From Anaerolineales bacterium UBA6055 (GTDB lineage: Bacteria; Chloroflexota; Anaerolineae; Aggregatilineales; Phototrophicaceae): a stretch of 64,000 nucleotides of DNA. Numbering within the stretch: position 1 is the stretch's first letter; every line of letters begins with the position of its first letter. The stretch is taken from assembly GCA_002428985.1 (NCBI GenBank), contig DIYL01000057.1, positions 186,001-250,000 on the forward strand. Direction: 5' to 3'. Under the pieces are notes generated by a model. It did no database searches. It was not told where the DNA came from and was given only the letters and a program-made list of their open reading frames with translations. Shown piece after piece: positions 54,701 through 63,314 of the stretch. The position numbers were made by a program, and so were the translations under genes.

Positions 54701-55967
54701 AATCCCCTGTTCTTGATTGCTCATCCATAACTTGAAATAAGTCAAACATATCAGTTCGTGCACCATGCTCTGATATATTTAAACCAACTTGTTCATCTTC
54801 AACCGTCACACGCATCGGGAAGAAGCGATTAATCACATTGAAGCAAATATATGTGACTGCAAATGTCCATGCACCACAGACAACAACACCAATCACTTGA
54901 GCAATAATCAAATCAATACGATTAAATGTAGCTACATCGAACCCAAGTGGTTCTGGTTGTCCCCAAATACCAAGCGCAATTGTACCAAAAATACCTGCTC
55001 CAAGGTGAACAGGTATCGCGCCAACAGCATCATCAATTTGAAAACTAATGAGCAACTTATCCACTGCTAGCATTACAACCCCACCCAATGCCCCGATCAC
55101 AGCAGCATCAATTGTATTAGCGGCATTTGCTGATGCAGTAATCGCAACTAATCCGGCAAGTGAACCGTTCATGACCAATCCAACTTCGGCTCGTTGGAAT
55201 ATGATATAACTGACAAACACAGACGCTGTTAGACCTGCACCACCGGCAATCAATGTATTGCCAATGACCAGTACAACACTGTCGTTCATCGCTAATACAC
55301 TACCGCCATTAAAACCAAACCATCCAATCCAAAGCAATAGAACACCAAGTGCAGCTAGAGGAATACTAGCACTCGAAATTTGTCTTGGATTACCATTTTC
55401 ATCAAAACGACCAACTCGTGCACCTACAATCAGTAAAATTGCCAGTGATGACCATCCACCAACACTATGAACAACAGTCGATCCGGCAAAGTCACGGAAT
55501 CCGAGTTCGCCAAGCCAGCCAGTATAAACCCCAGCATCAATCCCATTCCAAACCCAATGCCCAAAAATTGGGTAAACAAAACCTGAGATAAGCAGAGTCA
55601 GTACGATATAACTGCCGAAGTTCAGGCGTTCTGCAATAGCACCGGATAGGATCGTAACAGCGGTACCACAAAACATAACCTGAAAGATAAAGAAAACAAG
55701 CGTATCAACATTGTCGGCTGTAAAATTAGGTGCAAATAAACTACCACCAAATACACCACCGCTCGTTGCGCCAAACATCAATGCAAACCCGAATACCCAA
55801 AACAGTACAGTCGTCACACCAAAATCCACAAGATTTTTTAAGGCAACGTTAATGTTGTTTTTGCTCCGTGTTAGCCCAGTTTCTAAGCATAAAAAACCTG
55901 CTTGCATCAAAAACACTAAACCGGAGCTAACTAAGATCCAGAGGTTGTTGACTGTTTGAGTATCCAT
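51762..55967 (-). CDS. Ammonium transporter fused to a hybrid sensor histidine kinase (Amt-PAS-GAF-PAS-HK-REC-REC)
   Basis: A 1401-residue protein. Residues 1-390 are an Amt/Rh ammonium channel with eleven predicted helices. They keep the Asp-containing DFAGSTVVH (first pore His) and IPVHLGAG (second pore His). A HAMP-like linker near 425-460 leads to PAS (460-575), GAF (600-750) and PAS (770-890). The kinase core shows SHELRTPLNAIIGY (phospho-His), MSNAAKF, VRDTGIGM and GGTGLGLTIS. Two receiver domains follow (about 1150-1265 and 1280-1395), each with its Asp (LDVMMQGMDG, LDLMMPEMDG). It probably senses external ammonium and starts a phosphorelay. ATG 55967 has GGAG upstream. Confidence 0.92.
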   Translation of the reverse strand: MDTQTVNNLWILVSSGLVFLMQAGFLCLETGLTRSKNNINVALKNLVDFGVTTVLFWVFGFALMFGATSGGVFGGSLFAPNFTADNVDTLVFFIFQVMFCGTAVTILSGAIAERLNFGSYIVLTLLISGFVYPIFGHWVWNGIDAGVYTGWLGELGFRDFAGSTVVHSVGGWSSLAILLIVGARVGRFDENGNPRQISSASIPLAALGVLLLWIGWFGFNGGSVLAMNDSVVLVIGNTLIAGGAGLTASVFVSYIIFQRAEVGLVMNGSLAGLVAITASANAANTIDAAVIGALGGVVMLAVDKLLISFQIDDAVGAIPVHLGAGIFGTIALGIWGQPEPLGFDVATFNRIDLIIAQVIGVVVCGAWTFAVTYICFNVINRFFPMRVTVEDEQVGLNISEHGARTDMFDLFQVMDEQSRTGDLSLRVPVEPFTQVGQIAERYNVVMEALEGAINRTDAIVRSAMDGIMTFSTDSLEIISANQSAELIFGYPNHELVGRNIVNVLSSHQIQEADSSSVQTFLGKLSTETVPSELVGIRSNGETFPLEIVVYSTQTSDDEFYTGTFRDITQRNLDKEALQRQNDYLSTLNEIATNIMQRLDINGVLLGIIHRASKLEMTNHGFIFLVEKDELVLRAGIGLFEQQSNERSHLGEGLAGLVWQRNESVFLEDYKVWGNRADNPVYDMVQSVIAAPLQSNDEVIGVIGLAHLETDDEQFHRDDIEALELFSELASIAIDNAQLYTASQTELNERTRAENALKRNEANITALIENTQDSIWSIDTEYRIIIMNETFRQIRQFLYEEDDLDPGKNVLSGIPEHEREEWHGYYDRALSGEHFSVEIHEVLEDFEIYFEVSFSPIVNVEGITGVSCIARDITLRKQTEDQLTTAKEAAEAANRAKSAFLANMSHELRTPLNAIIGYSEMLEEDADDFGYEDIVPDLQKIQSAGSHLLDLINNILDLSKIEAGRMEVFVETFSVQNLVEEVQYTVEPLINKNRNTLEIQVDDNVSTMNNDHTKVRQTIINLMSNAAKFTQDGTVTLTATRTTDENGDDWVRFAVRDTGIGMSIEQLQEVFKEFTQADVSTTRKYGGTGLGLTISRRFCQMMGGDINVESELNVGTTFTVVLPANLASDDAESVEVNPVSVTEQLQSLVDGGMVLVIDDDPNVRELIGRTLIKDGFLVQVASNGVEGIELARRIRPDVITLDVMMQGMDGWQVLDKLKSDEDLADIPVIMLTMVDDKKRGFALGASDYLTKPVDRAKLAKILQKYRANKGKTGKLSPGEVLIVEDDEDVSEMLQRTLSRLGWGVRSAENGRVAIDRIAEAVPDLVLLDLMMPEMDGFQFLAEIKLIEKWRAIPVVVVTAKDLSEEEQVFLQGKVDTVLMKQAGNRDELVQEIRRLILANMRQ

Positions 55968-55999
55968 AGAATTTATCTCCACAAATGGATCAAGTCGTA

Positions 56000-56572
56000 T
56001 TATTCTTCAATAAGTTTTTGTGTTAACTCCAACAAATCCCTCAATTTAGAGGCTTGGTGTTCGTTCATTATGTCGGCATCGTTATTTAGCTCAACGACTT
56101 GTTGGTGAATCATCTGTGCCAATGCTTTCATATTATGAGAATTTGTAGATGCATCCGTACCATTTGTTGAGGTAATCTTACCTTTACGCAAACGGGTCTT
56201 CTCCAAACTCGCCCCAACACGTGCTTTCAACAATACTGGGTTAAATGGTTTGAACAGATAATCTTCGGCACCAAGCTCAATACAACGCACAACACTCTCA
56301 AGATCATCAACAGCTGAGATCATAATCACAGGAATATGTTGTGTAGATTCGGTTGTCTTGATCTGTTCGAGTGTATCGTATCCATTGAGATTTGGCATCA
56401 TAATATCTAACAATACTAGATCAAACTGATTTTCATGTATAGCATCTAGTGCCTTCTGCCCATCTTCAGCAACCATCGTCCGGTGTCCTAGCCGTTTTAA
56501 ACGGCGGGACAACATATCGCGGTTCATTTCATTATCATCAACAACCAATATCAATGACGATTCATCAGACAT
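56000..56572 (-). CDS. Response regulator with short C-terminal extension
   Basis: This protein of about 190 residues has a receiver domain at 1-125. The acceptor Asp is in LVLLDIMMPNLNG and the switch Lys in YLFKPFNPVLL. A polar, probably helical tail of 60 residues follows, with no recognisable output domain. ATG 56572 has GGAG six bases before it. It is the first gene of a four-gene minus-strand signalling unit with the Amt-histidine kinase next. Confidence 0.88.
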   Translation of the reverse strand: MSDESSLILVVDDNEMNRDMLSRRLKRLGHRTMVAEDGQKALDAIHENQFDLVLLDIMMPNLNGYDTLEQIKTTESTQHIPVIMISAVDDLESVVRCIELGAEDYLFKPFNPVLLKARVGASLEKTRLRKGKITSTNGTDASTNSHNMKALAQMIHQQVVELNNDADIMNEHQASKLRDLLELTQKLIEE

Positions 56573-56836
56573 ATTTGTCTCCATCCAATTCACGCAATTC
56601 CCATATACTATACCCTGTATTTTATTTGGGAATTAAATCCTAATTCATTTGTGGGTAAATCAGTTATTTGTTTTCCACTACTGGCAACCCTACCAATTTT
56701 CAAGCAGGTCGACATTACTATACATTATTATAGACTCCGACTGCTGTATCGAGAAATTAATCCTTTGTCCAAAAGCAATTTTCCTCCAAAAACAGTACAA
56801 TTAATAACAATAAGATCACACTTACATGGAGACCAC

Positions 56837-58369
56837 ATGCTTGCTATTGTTAATACGTGTGCTGTCATCGGTTTAGATGGGCAAGTTGTAGAAGTTCAAA
56901 CAGACTTTAATCCGCGAGCAGCCCTGCCCAGCTTTGCACTTGTTGGATTACCAGGTTCTGCTGTACGTGAAAGTAAAGAACGCGCACGGGCTGGTATCAA
57001 AAACAGTGGATTACGATTCCCCAACAAAGGCTATGTTGTTAACTTATCCCCAGCAGATATTCCTAAACAAGGACCTTCATATGATTTAGCAATTGCCATT
57101 GGTATCTTGGGTGCAACTGACCAAATTCCACTGCATGCGCTAGAAAACTCAATGTTCATTGGAGAGCTATCGCTTGATGGGAGTATTCGGCATGTAAAAG
57201 GCGTTATGCCGATGGTCTTCACAGCACAGCAAAATGGTTTTGAAACAGTCTATGTGCCAGCAGTTGACGTTGCTGAAGCATCTCTTGTGCCTAATATTAA
57301 TATCATTCCAGTCGAGTCCATTGGACAACTTGTTGAACATTTATATCAACTCAATCCAATTCAACCATACACCGTTAAAGCTACCATTGATAATGCCAAT
57401 CGACCGTTACCAGATGGTGTCACAGATTTTGCCGATATACGGGGACAAGAACATGTCAAACGAGCCTTAGAAGTTGCAGCGGCGGGAAACCACAATATTT
57501 TGTTAACAGGTCCACCAGGAGCAGGCAAAAGCCTACAAGCTCGGGCGATGTCAGGGATTTTGCCACAGTTAACTATGGAAGAGGCATTAGAAGTCACACG
57601 AATTTACTCAATCGTTGATATGCTATCGCAAGATAAACCGCTAATCAGCGAACGCCCATTCCGCTCCCCTCACCATACCATAAGTCAAGTTGGCTTAGTG
57701 GGTGGTGGTGCAATCCCCAAACCAGGAGAAATTAGCTTAGCGCATAGGGGCGTTTTATTTTTAGATGAAATTGTTGAGCATTCCACCAAAGTCCTAGAAG
57801 TCTTACGTCAACCAATAGAGGATAAAGTCGTCACGATCAGTCGTGCAAAAGGCAGCATCACTTTTCCTGCAAATTTTTTACTCATTGGAGCTCGCAATCC
57901 ATGCCCATGCGGTTTTTACGGAGATCCGAATCGTACATGTTCATGCACACCAAATCAGATTAATCGTTATCAAGCCAAGCTATCTGGTCCGTTGATTGAT
58001 CGAATCGACATGCATGTTGATGTTCCACGAGTTGATTACGACAAACTTATGGGTCAACGGCAGGGAGAAAGCTCTATAGATATTCGCAAACGGGTCGAAA
58101 CAGCCCGACGGCGACAAATTCAACGCTTTTCGAACCATCAAGGTTTATTTGCCAATGCTGATATGACTGTTGGTGAAATTGATGAATTCTGCAAGCTTAA
58201 TGATGATGCGCGACAGGTTCTTGTGTTATCAGTCAAGAAACTCCAACTTAGTGCTCGAAGTTATCATCGTGTCCTTAAACTAAGTCGAACCATAGCAGAT
58301 TTAGATGAATCCAAGGATATTGAAGTCCAGCATATTGCAGAAGCTTTACAATATCGTCCAAAAGAGTAG
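56837..58369 (+). CDS. Magnesium chelatase-like AAA ATPase (ComM/YifB family)
   Basis: A 510-residue ATPase. In competent bacteria ComM is a DNA helicase that promotes branch migration during natural transformation. The N-terminal domain (MLAIVNTCAVIGLDGQ onward) is a Lon-protease-like fold without catalytic residues (PSFALVGLPGSAVRESKERAR). The AAA core has Walker A GPPGAGKS near residue 225 and RGVLFLDEI as Walker B. A zinc-finger-like NPCPCGFYGDPNRTCSC insert follows. ATG 56837 is preferred because GGAG lies just upstream and the protein then begins as in its relatives. The open frame further upstream (to 56651) has no family look. Confidence 0.9.
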   Translation: MLAIVNTCAVIGLDGQVVEVQTDFNPRAALPSFALVGLPGSAVRESKERARAGIKNSGLRFPNKGYVVNLSPADIPKQGPSYDLAIAIGILGATDQIPLHALENSMFIGELSLDGSIRHVKGVMPMVFTAQQNGFETVYVPAVDVAEASLVPNINIIPVESIGQLVEHLYQLNPIQPYTVKATIDNANRPLPDGVTDFADIRGQEHVKRALEVAAAGNHNILLTGPPGAGKSLQARAMSGILPQLTMEEALEVTRIYSIVDMLSQDKPLISERPFRSPHHTISQVGLVGGGAIPKPGEISLAHRGVLFLDEIVEHSTKVLEVLRQPIEDKVVTISRAKGSITFPANFLLIGARNPCPCGFYGDPNRTCSCTPNQINRYQAKLSGPLIDRIDMHVDVPRVDYDKLMGQRQGESSIDIRKRVETARRRQIQRFSNHQGLFANADMTVGEIDEFCKLNDDARQVLVLSVKKLQLSARSYHRVLKLSRTIADLDESKDIEVQHIAEALQYRPKE

Positions 58370-58398
58370 GCTGTAATTAACCTTAAATTTATAGAAAC

Positions 58399-59286
58399 TT
58401 AAAGTAGCCGTTTTTCAAGGACTTTATCGGGCTGATAGTTATCCATTTGCAAATACCATGCCGCCGATTCCAACAAAGCATCTTGGGGAATCAATCCAAT
58501 GAGTTCGCTACTTTCAATACTAACACCATAGCGTTGCGCCTCACGTCGTATCATTTCTACAACACGATAAATCGGTGTTTTTTTGTAGTCCGTTAGGTTC
58601 ATCGATACTTGTGCTTTACCATCAACTAACAACCCTAGGGCTTTAATATAGCGCAACCCGCCTGATGAATTCCGCACAGCTTTTGCGATAGCTTTCGCAA
58701 TGTCTATATTATCTGACGTCAGATATACGTTAAATGCAATCAATGCATGACGTGCACCAATGATTGTTGCACCTGCTGTCCCGACGGCAGAAGGTCCATA
58801 ATCCGGTATGCGAGCTTCATCGGTTGCAATCGTTTGTTTCAAATCTTCATATTCGCCTCGACGAACATCCGCTAAATTTTGTCGATCGGATCGTGTTGCA
58901 GCATATTCATACAAATAGACCGGAATGTTTAACTCCTCACCCACTCGTTGCCCTAACTTTTGCGCCAACCGTATACAATCATCCATAGAAACCCCTTCAA
59001 TCGGGATAAACGGGACGACATCAGTTGCACCGAGGCGGGGATGTTGTCCCCGGTGTTTGTCCAGATTGATGAGTTGTGATGCCCTACGAATCCCTTCAAA
59101 CGCAGCCTCAACAATAAGATCTGGCTTTCCGATAAATGATACAACCGTTCGATTGTGGTCAACATCACTCTCTGAACCTAGTATTGTCACGTCCCAGACA
59201 TCATCAATTGCATTCACAATCTGGTCGATGACATCAACCTGTTGACCTTCAGAAAAATTTGCAACACATTCTACCAATTGGCGCAT
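58399..59286 (-). CDS. ftcD: Glutamate formimidoyltransferase
   Basis: The enzyme transfers a formimino group from formiminoglutamate to tetrahydrofolate, the last step of histidine breakdown. The protein of about 295 residues starts MRQLVECVANFSEG, typical for the family, and contains DHNRTVVSF, HPRLGATDVVPFIPI (catalytic His region) and DYKKTPIYRV. ATG 59286 is chosen because GGAG is eight bases upstream; the 21-residue extension to 59349 lacks support. The cyclodeaminase half of the mammalian enzyme is absent. No other histidine-utilisation gene is nearby. Confidence 0.92.
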   Translation of the reverse strand: MRQLVECVANFSEGQQVDVIDQIVNAIDDVWDVTILGSESDVDHNRTVVSFIGKPDLIVEAAFEGIRRASQLINLDKHRGQHPRLGATDVVPFIPIEGVSMDDCIRLAQKLGQRVGEELNIPVYLYEYAATRSDRQNLADVRRGEYEDLKQTIATDEARIPDYGPSAVGTAGATIIGARHALIAFNVYLTSDNIDIAKAIAKAVRNSSGGLRYIKALGLLVDGKAQVSMNLTDYKKTPIYRVVEMIRREAQRYGVSIESSELIGLIPQDALLESAAWYLQMDNYQPDKVLEKRLL

Positions 59287-59406
59287 TTTGTTAACTCCAG
59301 ATAAAATCCCCCAAACTTTCGGGGTTTGAGGTCGATTTTCCACACGCAAAAATAAGACATACTATATAATAAATTAGAGTTTCTGACGACGAAAAGGAAG
59401 ATTCTT

Positions 59407-60015
59407 ATGTCTAATCTAAATTGTCAATCCTGTGGTGCGCCACTAACCATTCAAAATCAATTTATTCGTTCTGTAACCTGCGAATATTGCGGGTCGTCAT
59501 ATATTGTAAGCGGTGATCAAGGGCTCAATATGAAGGGTAAAACTGCTAGTCTTGCAGATTATCCATCTCGCTTAACTGTTGGTCAAACTGGAACAATAAA
59601 AGGTAAAGGCTTTTCTGTTATGGGTCGTGTCCGCTATTCCTATGACGAAGGATTCTGGGAAGAATGGCAAGTCAACTGGGATGATGGGTCTGCACCCGAC
59701 TGGCTAGAAGAAGATGAAGGCTATTGGACAGTTTATAAACGGGAAAGAGTCCGCAGTGCTATCCCGCCGTATGAGCAAGTTAAAGTAGGCGGAACTGTTC
59801 AAGTAAACAAATATAATGTCTTTGTGACTGAGAAGCGTGAAGGTAAAATGATGGGTAGTGAAGGACAATTTTCATCGGTATTACCCATTCAAGGCAAGTT
59901 TGGTTATTTCTCAGGTAATGCAGATGGTAAGCTCGTCTCGATTAATTATTGGGAAGATGAAATTGAATTATCCATCGGCGAAGATTTAGAACCTAGTGAT
60001 ATGGTGATATCGTGA
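59407..60015 (+). CDS. DUF4178 protein with zinc ribbon, copy 1
   Basis: A 202-residue protein whose biochemical role is unknown. An N-terminal zinc ribbon (pairs CQSC and CEYC) is followed by a DUF4178 beta domain (about residues 48-195). The domain has the repeated G-x(2)-GT-I-K-G and RVRYSYDEGFWEEWQVNWDDG phrases. It overlaps the next DUF4178 gene by 4 bases (GTGA). Genes of this family often neighbour spermidine-synthase-like and DUF350 genes, as here. Confidence 0.8.
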   Translation: MSNLNCQSCGAPLTIQNQFIRSVTCEYCGSSYIVSGDQGLNMKGKTASLADYPSRLTVGQTGTIKGKGFSVMGRVRYSYDEGFWEEWQVNWDDGSAPDWLEEDEGYWTVYKRERVRSAIPPYEQVKVGGTVQVNKYNVFVTEKREGKMMGSEGQFSSVLPIQGKFGYFSGNADGKLVSINYWEDEIELSIGEDLEPSDMVIS

Positions 60016-61232
60016 GCGAACAAAATGTCTTAAAACGCTTAGAATGCCCCAATTGTGGGGCTGGGATCAACCAATTGATGCCCAACTCACAAACGCTCGT
60101 CTGCCAGAATTGCAATAGCCATGTTGCGATTGGAGCAGGTGATGCAGAAATTTTGAGCGAAGGCGGTCGTAAATTACCCCCCTCACCTGTTCCGATTGAA
60201 CTTGGAGACACTATTAAATTACTTGGTGAGGAATATTTTGTATCGGGTCGGGTTGTCTATCGAGGTTGGGAACCCGGTGACACATCCGATTATTGGGTAT
60301 GGAATGAATGGCTACTTGGCGCGCCGAACGGACAAATGTTGTGGCTAACACACGACGAAAAAGGTCTAGCCCTATTCCGCAAGATTCGTTTCCGTTCCCA
60401 GTTTGATGCAAAAACATCTAGAACATTAGAAATAGGCGAAGGCAAGCAAGCATTCATCAATGAGCGTTATCCCGCACAAATCCTCGGGGCAGAAGGCGAA
60501 CTGACATGGCGAGCAAGCCGAGGTGAGCAGTTGTGGGTCGCCGAGGGCGCGGGGTTTGGCAAGAAATACAGCATCCAGCAGACTGAAAGTGAACTCGAAG
60601 TCCATGAAGGTAAAGCCATTGATGAGATCGAATTGGCTGATGCCGCTGGTAATGAAAAGTGGAAATCCGAGATCAAAAATCGGACTAATTGGGGATTAAC
60701 AATGGGCTTAGTTGCTCTGGTTGCGATCATCTTCGGTGTTGCCGCCTTAGTTGGGGCAGCAATGGCAAACGCAACAGGAGATGTCATTGTCACAGATACA
60801 ATTACACTATCTCCCAATAGTCCTGAAGCAACTATTCCAGTCAATTTCACAGAAGCCGAACGCCCAGCAATTGTTGGCATCAACATGAGTTCAAGCCTGC
60901 CGGAGAATACATCACTAGATGTAGCGATTACAATTACATCACCGGATAATACAGAGACAGAGCTATTTGAAACTGAATTTTGGCATGAAACAGGACGTGA
61001 TGAAGATGGTCCTTGGCGCGAATGGTCATATAATGGATCCGATATGTTTGTACCATTCCAAGCTGGTGCCCATACAATGAAATTTACCCTTGGGACAACA
61101 CCTATTGATACAATGACAGCGAATATAGAAATTCGTGCTAACCATGTCATGCCAGTTTGGTTAATTGTCTATGGAATTTTTGTCGGTGCAGTCGGTTTAA
61201 TATTACTGTTCTTCGCAGCACAGCGCGGATAG
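60012..61232 (+). CDS. DUF4178 membrane protein with zinc ribbon, copy 2
   Basis: A 406-residue relative of the preceding gene. It has an N-terminal zinc ribbon (pairs CPNC and CQNC), a DUF4178 domain (about 60-205), a transmembrane helix near 232-255, an extracytoplasmic beta domain (about 260-375) and a second helix at the C-terminus. The GTG start overlaps the previous stop. The outer domain probably senses or binds something at the surface. Function is unknown. Confidence 0.8.
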   Translation: MSEQNVLKRLECPNCGAGINQLMPNSQTLVCQNCNSHVAIGAGDAEILSEGGRKLPPSPVPIELGDTIKLLGEEYFVSGRVVYRGWEPGDTSDYWVWNEWLLGAPNGQMLWLTHDEKGLALFRKIRFRSQFDAKTSRTLEIGEGKQAFINERYPAQILGAEGELTWRASRGEQLWVAEGAGFGKKYSIQQTESELEVHEGKAIDEIELADAAGNEKWKSEIKNRTNWGLTMGLVALVAIIFGVAALVGAAMANATGDVIVTDTITLSPNSPEATIPVNFTEAERPAIVGINMSSSLPENTSLDVAITITSPDNTETELFETEFWHETGRDEDGPWREWSYNGSDMFVPFQAGAHTMKFTLGTTPIDTMTANIEIRANHVMPVWLIVYGIFVGAVGLILLFFAAQRG

Positions 61233-61245
61233 TTAGGAGAATATC

Positions 61246-61425
61246 ATGGGAAAAACAGCAATTATCTTACTTTTGACGGTTGTGATACTAGGTGGTTTAT
61301 TCGCAGCAGCAGTACAAGCGAGTTATACCGGATATGGACTCGTGGCAAGCGGCGCACCACATGCACGCGTCGGTAGTGCGGGCGGTATTTTCATCATTGG
61401 AGGTGGTCCCGGTGGTGGAAAATAA
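61246..61425 (+). CDS. Small single-pass membrane or secreted peptide, Gly-rich tail
   Basis: A 59-residue product with AGGAG six bases before the ATG. A hydrophobic stretch (about residues 4-25, starting KTAIILLLTVVILGG) can be a signal peptide or membrane anchor. The rest is small and glycine-rich, ending GGGPGGGK. It lies 13 bases after the DUF4178 gene and overlaps the start of the spermidine-synthase-like gene, so it is translated as part of the same unit. I do not recognise a family. Confidence 0.65.
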   Translation: MGKTAIILLLTVVILGGLFAAAVQASYTGYGLVASGAPHARVGSAGGIFIIGGGPGGGK

Positions 61426-63007
61426 CCTATCACCAGCAGACCTACCCCCCCCTTTCCCCCTCGAAAATATCAGTGAACAAACAGGAGTGAGTCGTCGTGA
61501 ACGGGCGACACTCCTAATTTCCGTACTCATCATTTCGATTTGTGCGCTAGCATATGAGTTGATTGTCGCGACACTCTCCAGTTATCTGCTCGGTGATAGT
61601 GTCACCCAATTTTCGTTTACCATTGGTTTTTTCTTGTTTGCGATGGGGCTAGGCGCATTAATATCACGCCGGATTACATCAGCAGAATTACGCTGGTTTA
61701 TCATCATTGAAATTGCGATTGGGTTATTCGGTGGTACATCCGCTGTGATTTTGAACGCCGTATTCTCAACCGCTGATTTTTATTATACGGGTGTGATGTT
61801 ACTTATCTCAACAATCATTGGCATGTGTGTCGGACTAGAGATACCGCTACTCACACGCATCGTTGCTCACCGAGATCAACTTAGTCGCGCATTATCCGAT
61901 ATTCTGTCGATTGACTACATCGGCTCATTACTCGCATCACTTGCATTCCCGACAATTTTGTTGCCTATCCTCGGTGTTAATCAAACAGCCTTTTTGATGG
62001 GATTGCTCAACATCTGTGTGGCAGGCATTTTGCTTTATACCTTTGGTTATCGGCTTCAAAAACAGTGGAAGCAACGTCTTTGGGTAGTCTGGAGTATTGT
62101 TGCTGCAATTATGGTGGCCGGCTCAGTATTATCCACGAATATCGTCCGTTTCTTCGAACAACAATTGTATTCAGCGGTCATCATCTACGAAGAACAAACA
62201 CCCTTACAACGGATTATCATGACTCGTGGCACAAGCAATGATTTACGGTTGTTCATAAACGGCAACATCCAATTTAGTAGTCGTGATGAATACCGATATC
62301 ACGAAGTACTGGTGCATACCGTTGTCAGTGCAGCGAGAACCCGTGACAAGGTGTTGGTATTGGGTGGTGGCGATGGATTAGTTGCCCGTGAATTACTTAA
62401 ATATGATGATATTGAAGAGATTATCGTCGTTGATCTCGACCCTGCCATCACTAATCTAGCCAAAACACATCCCTTGCTGATTGGTTTAAACAAAGATGCG
62501 ATGAACGATGAGCGAGTTACGATTGTCAATAGCGACGCGTTTAAATATCTCGAAGATAGCGATGCCCTCTATCCTGTGATTATCGCTGACTTACCCGACC
62601 CAAATAACGAAAGCCTTAGTAAATTGTATAGTTCATCATTCTATAAGCTGGTCAAGCAACATCTCACCCGTGACGGAGCATTTATCACGCAAGCGACCTC
62701 ACCCTATTTTGTACGAGAAGCCTTTTGGACAATCGTCACAACTATCGAAGCTAATGACTTTAATGTCTTACCTTTGCGGACACATGTACCCTCCTTCGGG
62801 GAATGGGGATTTGCCTTAGCGACACAGGTTCAGAATCCCCGAATTAGTTTACCTGAAAATATCGAGCTACAATATCTCAATGAAGGTGTATTAGATACAG
62901 TAACTCATTTCGATCCGGATACAGATCGTGTTCCAGCACAAGTCAACACACTCAACACACCCATTTTAACCAGCATCTACGAAGCTGGTTGGCGACAATG
63001 GGGATAA
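61412..63007 (+). CDS. Membrane-bound spermidine-synthase-like protein
   Basis: A protein of about 531 residues. The N-terminal part (about 35-230) has seven hydrophobic segments. The C-terminal domain is a methyltransferase-fold aminopropyltransferase, with VLVLGGGDGLVARELLKY as the nucleotide loop, VVDLDPAI (acidic ligand) and IIADLPDPNNESLSKLYS, the gate-keeping Asp loop. This fusion is known as a polyamine aminopropyltransferase with a membrane domain; its product is not known. The start is chosen at GTG 61412, with GGAGG upstream and overlap with the small peptide gene. An earlier in-frame ATG at 61292 has no ribosome site. Confidence 0.82.
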   Translation: MVENNLSPADLPPPFPLENISEQTGVSRRERATLLISVLIISICALAYELIVATLSSYLLGDSVTQFSFTIGFFLFAMGLGALISRRITSAELRWFIIIEIAIGLFGGTSAVILNAVFSTADFYYTGVMLLISTIIGMCVGLEIPLLTRIVAHRDQLSRALSDILSIDYIGSLLASLAFPTILLPILGVNQTAFLMGLLNICVAGILLYTFGYRLQKQWKQRLWVVWSIVAAIMVAGSVLSTNIVRFFEQQLYSAVIIYEEQTPLQRIIMTRGTSNDLRLFINGNIQFSSRDEYRYHEVLVHTVVSAARTRDKVLVLGGGDGLVARELLKYDDIEEIIVVDLDPAITNLAKTHPLLIGLNKDAMNDERVTIVNSDAFKYLEDSDALYPVIIADLPDPNNESLSKLYSSSFYKLVKQHLTRDGAFITQATSPYFVREAFWTIVTTIEANDFNVLPLRTHVPSFGEWGFALATQVQNPRISLPENIELQYLNEGVLDTVTHFDPDTDRVPAQVNTLNTPILTSIYEAGWRQWG

Positions 63008-63068
63008 ATACACAACCTGCTAAGATAAAACCCTATGTCTAGCAAAGCAAGTAAGAAAGCTTAACATC

Positions 63069-63269
63069 ATGAGTAGTGGGAAAAATCGCAAGGACATTCG
63101 ACCAGGTCTCACTGTATCGATTGTGCTTAAACAAGATCAACGCACAGGTAAACTTACAAAAGGGATCGTCAAAGACATTTTGACAAAATCGTCAACCCAT
63201 CCACACGGTATCAAGGTGCGTCTTGAGGATGGACAAGTTGGACGTGTGAAGCATATCGAAAGTGAGTAA
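63069..63269 (+). CDS. YwbE-family protein
   Basis: A 66-residue basic protein of the YwbE (DUF2196) family, recognised from RKDIRPGLTVSIVLKQDQRTGKLTKGIVKDILT and the closing GVKVRLEDGQVGRV-type phrase. It has a small beta-barrel (KOW-like) look and may bind nucleic acid. Role unknown. It follows the spermidine-synthase-like gene by 61 bases and ends before a strong hairpin. Confidence 0.85.
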   Translation: MSSGKNRKDIRPGLTVSIVLKQDQRTGKLTKGIVKDILTKSSTHPHGIKVRLEDGQVGRVKHIESE

Positions 63270-63279
63270 TGGTGGTAAT

Positions 63280-63306
63280 AAGGAGCATCAAGCCGAGATG
63301 CTCCTT
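63280..63306. terminator. Bidirectional terminator between ywbE-like and DUF350 genes
   Basis: A perfect 10-bp stem AAGGAGCATC / GATGCTCCTT with a 7-base loop lies between convergent genes. U-runs are short on both sides, but the stem is strong. Confidence 0.65.
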
Positions 63307-63314
63307 GTCATAAA

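Noticed and set aside
56594..56836. An N-terminal extension of the ComM/YifB gene to 56651.
   Set aside because: It has no family similarity or ribosome site, while ATG 56837 has GGAG and yields the standard N-terminus. The stretch is treated as an intergenic region of about 240 bases in which I see nothing else.
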